Positions 52,101 through 64,000 of a stretch of 64,000 nt of DNA are shown here, in pieces. The stretch is from Sapria himalayana (Eukaryota > Streptophyta > Magnoliopsida > Malpighiales > Rafflesiaceae), in contig JAREIK010003424.1 in the NCBI GenBank assembly GCA_029783825.1, positions 169,767 through 233,766 of the forward strand. The letters run 5' to 3'. Every line of letters begins with the position of its first letter. Position 1 is the first letter of the stretch. The notes below the pieces were generated by a model. That model ran no database searches and was not told where the DNA came from. It was given only the letters and a program-made list of their open reading frames with translations. Made by a program: the position numbers and the translations under genes.

Positions 52101-55100
52101 ATTATAAATCACTAAAGGTCTATACAATTAAATCTCTAGATTCCTAAACCCCAAAACCCCCTAAATACTCAAATCATTAAACCTATATAACCTAAATAAT
52201 AAATAATAAATCTCATTTTTATTTGTATTCAGTATAATTTTAAATATTCATTTTAATTATTTTTTAGTTTATTATTATTTAAATATTAATTACAAATTAA
52301 ATAATGAGTGAGGCATATTTAATTTAAATAAATTATTTTTTCTGAAAATAAATATAAGCTTATAAAAATAAACAAAATTTCAAAAATTAAAAATTTTATT
52401 TAGTAATATAATTTAATTTGATTTTGAATTATTTTAGGTTCTACAAATATATTTTAATAAATATCTATCATATTAAAATAGTTTATTAATATATTTTTTG
52501 ATCATCAAAATAATATATATTAATAAAATTTTTTATATTCAATTTACATAAAATATAATTATTAAGATTATTATACCTAAGTATTGTATTCATATTTTAG
52601 AACTATTAAAAAATTATTATATTTTCAAATATTATAACCTTTGAATATCATAAAAATTCATAAAAATAAATATTTCGTTATTTCATTGATTAAATAAAAC
52701 CTATAAATCAATAAATAAAACCTAAATGTGTAAACATATAAATCAATAAACTCATTAACCTCAAAACCTCTATAAACTTTAACCATTAAATAGGTATACT
52801 CTAAATAATAAATCATAAATCTCATTTTTATTAGTATTAATTATAATTTTATATAAACATTTTAATTATTTATTAGTTTATTTTTATAGAAATATAAATT
52901 AAAAAATAAATTAATAATTAGACAAATATAATTTAAATAATTATTTTTTCATCAAAAGATATATAAGCTTATAAATGGATACAAAAATTTAAAAATTTAA
53001 AATTAATATTTAGTAAAATATTTCACATTGATTTTGAATCATTTTAGGTTTTGTAAATATATTTTAAACAATATTTATCTTATTAATAATTGTTTATTAA
53101 TCTTTTGTATGATCATTATTATAATATATATCAATATAATTGTTTATATTGAATTTACATGATATATAAGTATTAAGATTATCATAACTAAATATAGTAT
53201 TCACATTTAAAAAAATTTAAAAAATGTTATCGTTTCAATAGTTATATCTTTCAAAAATGAGAACAAATAACAAAAAAATTTTTTTTCTTATTTTATTTTT
53301 TAAGTAAACCTATAAACTACTAAATGCCTAAACACTTAAATCACTAAATTCTTAAATCCCAAAACTCCTAAATATATAATATTTTAAACCTGTATATTTT
53401 ATATTATTAATAATTCTTTTATTTAATATCTATCTTATTAATATATTTTACTTTAATTTTGAATCATTTTAGGTTTTGCAAATAAATTTTATTTAATATC
53501 TATCTTATTAATAATAGTTTATTAATTTATTTTATTATCGCCATCATAATATATATAAAAAAATTATTTATATTGAATTTATATAATATATAATTATTTA
53601 GATTATTATAACAAAATAATATTGTCATATTTTAAAAAAATTAAAAAATTATTAAGTTTTCAAAGGTTATAACCTTTGAAAATAAAAAAAAATAAATTTT
53701 TTGTTATTAGATTTTTTAAATAAAATCTATAAACCACAAAATACCTAAATTCTCAATGACTAAACTCCTAAACCCCGAAGCCCATAAATACATAAGCCTT
53801 TAAATTAGTATACTCTAAATAATAAATAATAAATCTTATTTTTATTAGTATTCATTATAATTTTAAATATTTATTTTATTTATTTATCGGTTTATTTTTA
53901 TTGAAATATTAATTACAAAATAAATTATTAGTGAGAGAGATATAATTTTAATAGTTTATTTTTCATCAAAAAAATATAAGATTATAAAAAGAGGCAAAAT
54001 ATTTAAAACAAAATATTATTATTTAGTAATTTATTTTAATTTAATTTTGAATAATTTTAGATTTTGCAATTATATTTTAATTTATATCATTCTAATAAAT
54101 AATAGTTTATTAATTTATTTATTGATCATTATTATAATATCTATTAATAAAATTATTTATATTGATTTTATATTATATATAATTATCAAGATTATTATAA
54201 CTAAATATTATATTCACATTTTAAAAAAATTAAAAATTATTATATTTTCAAAGGTTATAACCTTCAAAAATTAGATAAAATCACTTAAGGCATAAACACT
54301 TAAATGACTAAACCCCAAAACACCTAAATACTTAAACCATTAAATCTGTATATCCTGAATAATAAATAATAAATCTCAATTTTATTTGTATTCATTATAA
54401 TTTTAAATATTTATTTTATTTATTTATTAGTTTATTTTTATAGAATTATAAATTACAAAATAAATTATGAGGAAGACAAATATAATTTAAATAATTTATT
54501 TTTAATAACAAATATATAAACTTATAAAAAAAGCAAAATTATAAAAAAAATTATTATTTAGTAATATATACTTTGATTTTGAACAAATTTAGATTTTACA
54601 AATATATTTTAAATAATATCTATTTTATTAATAATAGTTTATTAATTTATTTATTGATCATTATTATAATATCTAGCAATGTCATTATTTATATTGAATT
54701 TAAAAGACTTATATTTATTAAGATTTTTATAACTAAATATTATATTTACATTCGAAATAAATTTAGAAATTTTTATATTTTCAAAGGTTATAACCTTCAA
54801 AAATTAAAAAAAAATAAAAATAAATTTTTTGTTATATCATTGTTTAAATAAAACTTATAGACCATTAAATGCCTAAACACTTAAATATATAAACTTTTAA
54901 ACACAAAAGCCTCTAAATATTAAAAACTTTAAACTTGTAAACCTTAAAAATAATTTAAATAATTTATTTTTCATCAAAAAAAAAAGCTTATACAAAGAAA
55001 CAAAAACTAAAAAAAATTATTATATAGTTATAAATTTTACATTGATTTTGAATAATTTTAGGTTTTGCAATTATATTTTAATTTATATCTATCATATTAA

Positions 55101-58100
55101 TAATAACATATTAATTTATTTTTTGATAATTGATATCATATATATCAATAAAATTGTTTATATTTAGTTTATATCATATATAATTATAATGATTCTTATT
55201 ACTAAATATTATATTCACATTTTTAAAAAAATTTAAAATTATTATAATTTCAATGGTTATAACCTTTGAAAATGTGAGAAAATATCAAAAATAATTTTTT
55301 TATTATTTCATTATTTAAATAAATCCTATAAACTACTAAGTGCCTAAACACTTAAGTCAATAACTCCGAAATCTCGAAAACCCTAAATAGATAATCCTTT
55401 TAAACTGGTATACCCTAAATAATAAATAATAAATCTCAATATTATTTTTTTCATTATAATTTAAAATATTCATTTTAATTATTTATTCGTTTATTTTTAT
55501 TAAATATTAATTAGAATATAAATTATGAGTTAGACAAATATAATTTATATAAATTATTTTTCATCAAAAAATATAGATAAACTTATAAAAAGAAGAAAAA
55601 ATTTCAAAACAAAAATTTATTATATAGTAATATATTTTACTTTCTTTCTGAATCATTTTAGGATTTGTAATTATAACTAAATATTAAATTCACTTTTGAA
55701 AAAATCTAAAAATTATTATATTTTCAAAGGTTATAACATTTGAAAATATCAAAAATTAATAAAAATAAATTTTTTGTTTATTTATTCTTTAAATAAAACC
55801 TATAGCCACCAAATGCATACAAATTTAAATCAGTAAACTCTTAAACCTCGTAATGCCTAAATACATAAACCATTAAACCGCTATATACTATTGAATAATT
55901 AATAAATCTAATTTTTATTTCTATTTATTATAATTTTAAATATTTATTTTAATTATTTGTTAGTTTATTTCTAAAAGAATATTTATTACAAAATAAATTA
56001 TGAGTGCGAGAAATATAATTTAAATAATTTATTTTTAATCAATAATAGTATTTATGCTTATAAAATAAGTAAAAATTTAAAAATTAAAAATAATTATGAA
56101 GTAATATATTTTACTTTAATTTTGAAACAATTTGGGTTTTGTAAATATATTTTAATTATTATCTATCTTATTATTAATAGTTTATTAATTTAATTTTTGA
56201 TCATTATTATAATATCTATCAATAAAATTGTTTATATTGATTTTATATGATATATAATTATTAAAATTATTATAACTAAATATTGTATTCACATTTCAAA
56301 AAATTTTAAATATTATTATATTTTCAAAGGTTATAACCTATGAAAATACAAAAAATTACAATTTTTTTTTCTTATTTTATTGTTTTAATAAAACCTTTAA
56401 ACCAGTAAATGCCTAAAAACATAAATCGCTAAACTCCTAAATGACAAAACTTCTAAATACTTAAAACTATTAAATTGGTATACATATATAATAAATCATA
56501 TATCTCATTTTAATTTTTATTAAGTGTAATTTTAAATTTTTATTTTAATTCTTTATCAGTTTATTTTTATAGAAATATTAATTAAAAAATAAATTATTAG
56601 TTAGATAGATATAATTTAAATTAAATCCGTATATCCTAAATAATAAATAATAAAACTCATTTTTTTACATTATAATTTTAAATATTCATTTTAATTATTT
56701 ATATGTATATTTTTATATAAATATTAATTATAAAAATAAATTATGAGTTAAACAAATAAAATTTATATAAATTATTTTTTATCAAAAAAAAATATAGATA
56801 CATTTTTAAAAACAAATTTCAAAACAAAAAATTATTATATAGTAATATATTTTGCTTAGCTTCTGAATCATTTTAATATTTGTAATTATATTTTAAATGA
56901 TATATATCTTATTAATAATAGAGTATTAATTTATTTTTTGATCATTATTAGAATATTTATCAATAAAAATGTTTATATTGAATTTATATGATATATAAAT
57001 TTAATAATTATTTTAACTAAATAATGTATTCACTTTTGAAAAAAGTTTTATAATTTTTATATTTTCAAAGATTATAACCTTAGAACATGTAAAAAATTAA
57101 AAAAATATGTATTTTTGTTATTTCATTGTTTAAATAAAACATATGCGCCACTAAATGCCTAAACACTTATATCTAACCTACAAAATCCCGATACCCATAT
57201 ATAGATAATCCTTAAAACCATTATACACTAAATAATAATTAATAAATCTCTTTTGTTTTGTTTTCATTATAATTTAAAAAAATCATTTTGATTTTTAGTT
57301 TTTTATTTGTATATCTGTATTAATTATAAAATAAATTATGAGTTAAAAATATAATTTATAAAAAGTATTTTTCATCAAAAAATAGATAAGCTTATAAAAA
57401 GAATAAAAGTTTAAAAACAAATAATTATTATTTAGTAATATATTTTGCTTTGATTTTGAATCATTTTATGTTTTGATATTATATTTTAAGTAATATCAAT
57501 CTTATTCATAATAGATTTTTAATTTATTTTTTGATAATTATTAGAATATCTATTAATAAAATTGTTTATATTGAATTTATATGATATATAATTATTATGA
57601 TTATAATAAATAAATATTTTATTCACTTTTGAAAAAAATTTAAAAATTATTATATTTTCAAAAGTTATACCCTTAAAAAATGAGAAAAAATAATAAAAAT
57701 AAATTTTTTGTTATTTCTTTTTTTAAATAAAACCTATAGATCTTTAAATGATTATTTACTTAAATCACTAAGCTCATAAACCACAAAACCCCTAAATACA
57801 TAAACCTTTTAATAGCTATATTCTACTTATTAAATAATAAATCTCATTTATATTTCTATTTATTATAATTTTAAATATTCATTTTAATTATTTATAGTTA
57901 TCTTTTTAGAAAAATTAATTCTAAATAAATTTCTAATGAGACAAATAATATTTAAATAATTTATATTTAATCAAAAAAAAATATAAGTTTAAAAAAAGAA
58001 GGAAAAATTTAAAAATTAAATATTATTATTTAGTAATATACTTTAATTTGCTTTTGAATCATTTTGTGTTATGTAAATATATTTTAAGTAATATTTATAT

Positions 58101-60557
58101 TTTTAATAATAATTTGTTAATTTAATTTTTGATCATTATTATAATATCTATCATTAAAATTATTTATATTTAATTTATATGATATATAATTAGTAAGATT
58201 AATATAATTATACATGGTACTCACATTTAAAAAAATTTTAAAAATTATTTTCTTTTCAAAGATTATAACCTTTCAAAATCAGAAAAATCAAAAAAAAAAT
58301 TTATTTTTATTATATAAAAATAACCTATAAACCTCTAAATGACTAAAAACATAAATTGCTAAACTTCTAAACGACAAAACCCCTAAATAATTTAACCATT
58401 AAACTAGTATACTATATATATTAAATAATAAATCTCATTTTTATTATTATTTATTATAATTTTAAACATACATCTTATTTATTTAATAGTTTATTTTTAT
58501 CGAAATATAAATTAAAATATAAATTATTAGCGAGACAAATATAATTTAAAAAATTTATTTTTCATCAAAAAATATATAAGCATATAAATGGATACAAAAA
58601 TTTAAAAATTTAAAATTAATATTTCGTAAAATATTTCACTTTGATTTTGAATCATTTTAGGTTTTGTAAATATATTTTAAACAATATTTATCTTATTAAT
58701 AATTGTTTATTATTTTTTTATTATCATTATTATAATATATACCAATAAAATAATTAATATTGAATTTATATGATATTTAATTATTATGATTATTAACTTC
58801 ATATTGTATTCACGTTTCAAAAAAAAATTAAAAATTATTATATTTTCAAGGTTTATAACCTTCAAAAATGAGAAAAAATAACAAAAATACTTTTATTTAA
58901 TTTTTTAAATAAAACCTATAAATCACTAAATGACTAAATACTAAAATGACTAAACTCCTAATCCCCGTAGTTCATAAATACTCAAAACATTAAATTAGTA
59001 TAGTCTAAATAATAAATCATAATTCCTTATTTTTATTAGTATTCATTATAATTTTAAATATTCATTTTAATTATTTATCAGTTTATTTTTATAAAATATT
59101 AATTACAAAATAAATTATTAGTGAGACAGATATAATTTAAATAATTTATTTTTTATCAAAAAAATATATATGCTTATAAAAAAAGGCAAAATTTTATAAA
59201 TAAAAAATTATATTTTATTAATATATCTTATTTTGATTTTTAATCATTTTAGATTTTACAAATATATTTTAATTTACATCATTTTTATTAATACTAGTTT
59301 ATTAATCAATTTATTGATCGTTATTATAATTTTTATTAATAAAATCATTTATATTTAGTTTACATTATATAAAATTATTAAGATTATTATAACTAAATAT
59401 TATATTCATATTTAAAAAAAATAAAATTAATTACATTTTCAAAGGTTATAACCTTCAAAAATTAAAAAAAATCAAAAAATTATATTTTTTGTTTTTTCAT
59501 TCTTTAAAAAAAACTATAAATCACTATAGTTCTAAACAATTAAATCATGAAACTCCTAAACCACAAACACCTAAATACTTAAACCATTAAACCGGGATAT
59601 CCTGAATAATAAATAATTAATCTCAATTTTATTTGTATTCATTATAATTTTAAATATTCATTTTAATTATTTATCAGTTTATTTTTATAGAAATATTAAT
59701 TACAAAATAAATTATGAGTAAGACAAATATAATTTAAATAATTTATTTTTAAAAACAAAATTATAAACTTATAAAAAAAGCAAAACATAAAATAAAATGT
59801 GAAAATATAAATTATTATATTTTCAAATGTTATAACCTTTGAAAATGTGAAAAATATCAAAAATAATTTTTTTGTTATTTCATTATTTAAATAAAACCTA
59901 TAAACCACTAAATGTCTAAAAACATAATTCACTAAACTTCTAAACGACAAAACCTCTAAATACTTAAACTATTAAACTGGTATACATTAATAATAATTCA
60001 TAAATATCATTTTAATTTTTATTCAGTATAATTTTAAATTTTAATTTTAATTATTTAACAATTTATTTTTTTAGAAATATTAATTACAAAATAAATTATT
60101 AGTGAGACAGATATAATTTAAATTAAACCCATATATCCTAAATAATAAATAATAAAACTTATTTTTTTTCATTATAATTTTAAATATTCATGTTAATTAA
60201 TTATTTGTATATTTTTATATAAATATTAATTACAAAATAAATTATGAGTTAAACAAATATAATTTATATAAATTATTTTTTATCAAATAAAAATATAGAT
60301 ACATTTTTAAAAACAAATTTCAAAACTAAAAATTATTATATAGTAATATATTTTGCTTTGCTTCTGAATCATTTTTGGTTTTGTAATTATATTTTAATTG
60401 ATATCTATCTTATCAATAATAGATAATTATTTTATTTTTTGATAATTATTATTACATATATCAATAAAATTATATATATTGAATTTATATGAAATATAAA
60501 TATAATGATTATTATAACTAAATATTGGATTCACTATTAAAAAAAATAAAAATTATT

Positions 60558-60589
60558 ATATTTTCAAAGGTTATAACCTTTGAAAATAT
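60558..60589. repeat. 32-bp perfect palindrome
   Basis: Half-site ATATTTTCAAAGGTTA and its exact mirror, one of the longest versions of the monomer dyad in the window. Confidence 0.9.
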
Positions 60590-62486
60590 CAAAAAATAAT
60601 CAAAATAAATTTTTTGTTATTTTATTTTTTAAATAAAACCTATAAACCACTAAATGCATACACAATTAAATCAATAAACTCTTAAACCCCATAATACCTA
60701 AATACATAAACCATCAAACCACTATATAATACATAAAAATTAATAAATCTAATTTTTTATTCTATTTTTTATAATTTTAAATATTCATTTTTATTATTTA
60801 TTAGTTTATTTTTATATTAATATTTATTACAGAATAAATTATGAGTGTGACAAATATAATTTAAATAATTTATTTTTAATCAAAAAAGATATATATGCTT
60901 ATAAAAGAAGTAAAATTAAAAAATTAAAAATTATTATTCAGTAATATATTTTATTTTAATTTTGAATCAATTTGGGTTTTCTAAATATTTTTTAATTAAT
61001 ATCTATCTTATTATTAATTGCTTTTTAATTTAATTTTTGATCATTATTATAATATCTATCAATAAAATAGTTTATATTGAATTTATATGATATATAATTA
61101 CTAATATTATTATAACTAAATATTGTATTCACATTTCAGAAAATCTTAAATTTTATTATATTTTCATAGGTTATAACCTCTGAAAATGAAAAAATATTAC
61201 AAATGTTTTTTTGATATTTTATTGTTTAAATAAAACCTATAAAATACTAAATGCCTAAAAACATAAATCTCTAAACTCCTAAATTTTAAAACCATTAAAC
61301 CGGTATACATTAATAATAAATCATAAATTACATTTTAATTTTTATTCAGTGTAATTTTAAAATTTTATTTTAATTATTTATCAGTTTATATTTATAGAAA
61401 TATTATTTACAAAATAAATTATTAGTGAGACAGATCTAATTAAAATCAAACCAGTATACCCTAAATAATAAATAATAAATCTCATTTGTTTTCATTATAA
61501 TTTTAAATATTCATTTTAATTACTTATTTGTTTATTTTTATATAAATATTAATAACAAAATAAATTATGAGTTACACAAATATAACTTATATAAATTATT
61601 TTTCATCAAAAAAATATAGAGAAACTTTTTAATAGAAAAAAAAATTTCAAAACAAAAAATTATTATATAGTAATATATTTTGTTTTGCTTCTGAATCATT
61701 TTATGTTTTGTAATTATATTTTAATAGATATCAATCTTATTAATTATAGATTATTAATTTATTTTTTGATCATTATTAGAATATATTTAAATAAAAATGT
61801 TTATATTGAATTTATATGATATATAAATATAAATATTATTATAACTAAATATAGTATTCATTTTTGAAAAATATTTTAAAATTATTATATTTTCAAAGAT
61901 TATAACATTTGAAAATGTCAAAAAATAAAAAAAAACAATTTTTTTTCGTTATTTCATTGTTTAAATAAAATCTATACAAAACTAAATCTCTAAGCACTTA
62001 AATCACTAAACTACAAAATCTCGATACCCCTATATAGATAATCGTTTAAATGGGTTTCCCCTAAATAATAATTAATAAATCTCATATTTATTTGTTTTCA
62101 TTTTAATTTAAAAATTAATTTTGATTGTTTACTTTTTTATTTATATATATATATATTAATTATAAAATAAATTGTGAGTTAAAAATAAAATTTATAAAAA
62201 TTATTTTTCATCAAAAAATAAATAAGCTTATAAAAAGAATAAAAATTTAAAAACAAATAAGTATTATTAAGTAATATATTTTGCTTTGCTTTTGAATCAT
62301 TTTAGGTTTTGATATTATATTTTAAGTAATATCAATCTTATTCATAATAGATTTTTAATTTATTTTTTGTTAATAATTAGAATATCTATCAATAAAATTG
62401 TTTATATTGAATTTATATGATATATAATTATTATGATTATTATATATAAATATTTATTCACTTTTGATAAAAATTTAAAAATTATT

Positions 62487-62518
62487 ATATTTTCAAAGGT
62501 TATAACCTTTGAAAATAT
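62487..62518. repeat. 32-bp perfect palindrome
   Basis: Identical to the dyad at 60,558-60,589, in another monomer (subtype F to A). Confidence 0.9.
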
Positions 62519-62880
62519 CAAAAAATAATAAAAATAATTTTTGTTATTTTTTTCTTAAATAAAACCTATAAACCACTAAATGCATACACAATTAAATCAG
62601 TAAACTTCTAAACCCCGTAATGCCTAAATACATAAATCATTAAACTGCTATATACTACTTTATAATTAATAAATCTAATTTTTATTTCTATTTATTATAA
62701 TTTTAAATATTCATTTTAATTATTTATTAGTTTGTTTTTATTAAAATATTTATTACAAAATAAAGTATGAGTGCGACAAATATAATTTAATTAATTTATT
62801 ATTTTAAAAAAAATATACGATTCTAAAAGAGGTAAAAATTTAAAAATTAAAAATTAAAAAGAAGTAAAAATATAAAAAAA

Positions 62881-64000
62881 CATAAATTTCTAAGATGAAA
62901 GAGTAATAAAAAAACAAAATATTACCTTATAAAATTTAATACACCCATTCCAAATTTAGTTGGCCAACTATAGTTTGAAGAATATTTGGATCTTGTGACC
63001 CCTCTGAAAATTGTAATTGGACAATATTTTTAATAAATTGAATGAATAAAATAAGTAAAAGTGAAATTAAAATTTACAAGTTATGTATACTAACCTAATT
63101 TATTATCATATCAAGGTCTTGAACTAATTCTTCAATTTCAAAAGGTTTGTTTGTCTTCTCAACCAATCTTTTAGACATATGAGAACTTCAACTGTAATAG
63201 GTGTTAAGGAACTCCTAAATTTATCTAAAGTTATTTCCCCCAGTGCTAAATGTAGATTCGTAGGCTATAGTAGATCCTTGGATAGCAAATATATCTCTTG
63301 CTACATTTTCCAAAGAAGGATACCTAACCTCATTTACCTTCCACCAGTTTAGAAGATCAAAATCATTTCTATTTTTTTCATGTTTGTCCTCCAAGTACCT
63401 ATCCAACTCTTCCAAAGCTGCAACTTCTTATTATTTCTCTGATTCAACTAAAAAAATCATTGACATAAGTATCACTATCATCAAAGAAATCATCATTTTT
63501 CTTCAACATAGTATAAGAGAAATCATCTTCTTTTGATTCATTTTCATTTAAATCTTTATAATCATCCATCATCTCATTTAAACTATGTATAACCTTTTCA
63601 CCAAATCTTTAGCCAATTTCACCATAATGCAAGTGTACTAAACATTGAGATATTTGAGCTTATATCAATGAACCAACACTAATGCTACATAAAGAAAAAT
63701 ATTTGTTGACTGAAGAGAACCACAATATTTGTTGAATTTATGCATCATTTTCATACCCATCTCAGACACCATTGTGTCTCTACTATTTTCACAAAGCTCA
63801 ATTTTTTTCAAAATTCGAATAATCTCTGGAATATAAACACTAGAGGTAGAATATAATGAGCTAGAAAATTTACAAGTTACCTCATAAAAAGTTTTTAAGA
63901 AACGAGCCAAAATTTTTGCATTTGTTCAGTCTCTCTCAGTTGGAACGTTTGAAGCAAACTCCTTCAAAAACCTTTTGTCTTTGTCCCAACTTATCAAATT
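62881..64000 (-). mobile_element. hAT element, second copy, left end missing, cut by window end
   Basis: From CATAAATTTCTAAGATGAAAG onward this matches 16,164-17,285 of the first hAT element with scattered substitutions and small gaps. The first element's left terminus and about 760 bp are absent: satellite GAAGTAAAAATATAAAAAAA joins straight to the internal hAT sequence, with no terminal repeat at the joint. The remainder runs beyond 64,000. Confidence 0.85.
63090..64000 (-). pseudogene. hAT transposase, C-terminal part (copy 2, partial)
   Basis: Minus-strand fragment whose end (LG then stop) lies at 63,090 and whose N-terminal half is outside the window. The hATC dimerisation region is better preserved than in copy 1: ELDRYLEDKHEKNRNDFD, NWWKVNEVRYPSLENVARD, then GSTIAYESTFSTGG at about 63,230-63,270, with the conserved Glu present. 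Upstream, 63,665-63,910 encodes the middle segment ARFLKTFYEVTCKFSSSLYS and MVSEMGMKMMHKFNKYCGS. The pieces lie in different frames with breaks between them (about 63,420-63,660), and where copy 1 reads VVLDPRYKLKYL this copy reads ALVLVH and then a stop. It is therefore also broken, although less so at the catalytic end. Confidence 0.85.

Larger units (their letters stand above)
50290..62880 (+). repeat. AT-rich satellite array, forward block 8
   Basis: Tracts lie near 50,410 (S), 50,920 (G), 51,510 (H), 52,110 (K), 52,700 (J), 53,320 (O), 53,720 (I), 54,280 (C), 54,850 (D), 55,320 (E), 55,800 (A), 56,400 (B), 56,640 (S), 57,140 (F), 57,740 (G), 58,330 (H), 58,930 (I), 59,520 (C), 59,900 (B), 60,150 (S), 60,650 (A), 61,240 (B), 61,460 (S), 61,970 (F) and 62,570 (A). 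A partial, rearranged body lies at 53,400-53,470. Frames at 54,047-54,274 and 54,573-54,851 are the recurrent satellite frame. The last body breaks off at the hAT fragment. Confidence 0.92.

Overview
The window looks like repetitive, non-genic DNA from a flowering plant (heterochromatin-like). The evidence is a degenerate plant-type telomere motif (CCCTAAA-like) in every repeat unit, a Copia-type solo LTR, a plant-type hAT transposase (BED / RNase-H-like / hATC family) and a hAT-type MITE. I find no intact protein-coding gene, tRNA, rRNA or CRISPR array. The species cannot be named from this sequence.

Most of the window is one extremely A+T-rich satellite with a monomer of about 530-605 bp. 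Each monomer carries, in order: (i) an AT-rich body with a conserved ATAAGCTTAT site and a TTGATCATTATTA segment, (ii) a near-perfect 26-32 bp palindrome centred on GGTTATAACC, (iii) a second inverted repeat (AAATAACAAAAA / TTTTTGTTATTT), and (iv) a roughly 100 bp tract of degenerate telomere-like CCTAAA words. By eye the telomere-like tracts fall into recurrent subtypes (called A to O here). These follow each other in repeated orders (A-B-C-D-E..., F-G-H, B-S-L-M-N), so the array has a higher-order structure. The direction is forward from 1 to about 22,980, inverted from about 22,981 to 28,603, and forward again to about 62,880.

Five kinds of insertion interrupt the array. (1) Two solo Copia-like LTRs (9,153-9,728 and 21,712-22,284) sit in the same monomer subtype with the same 5-bp target duplication, so one insertion was later duplicated with its host repeats. 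(2) A 3.7-kb hAT element (15,404-19,093) carries a broken transposase on the minus strand. (3) A second hAT copy with its left end missing runs from 62,881 off the window end. (4) A module called Q is present three times (12,571-12,950 truncated; 33,342-35,711; 47,359-50,289), always after the same monomer subtype. It contains a decayed, intron-containing 3' end of an unidentified plant gene, a polyadenylation-like site and an interstitial telomere-like tract. (5) A GC-rich 455-bp hAT-type MITE (48,147-48,601) in the third Q copy has a perfect 8-bp target duplication, and the second Q copy shows the empty site.

The layers can be ordered. Satellite units diverged into subtypes. LTR and Q inserted, and both were then spread by segmental duplication of several kilobases within the array. 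The MITE and a microsatellite-associated deletion came later. The most unusual feature is the monomer design: a palindrome with paired substitutions, next to a second hairpin and a telomere-like tract.
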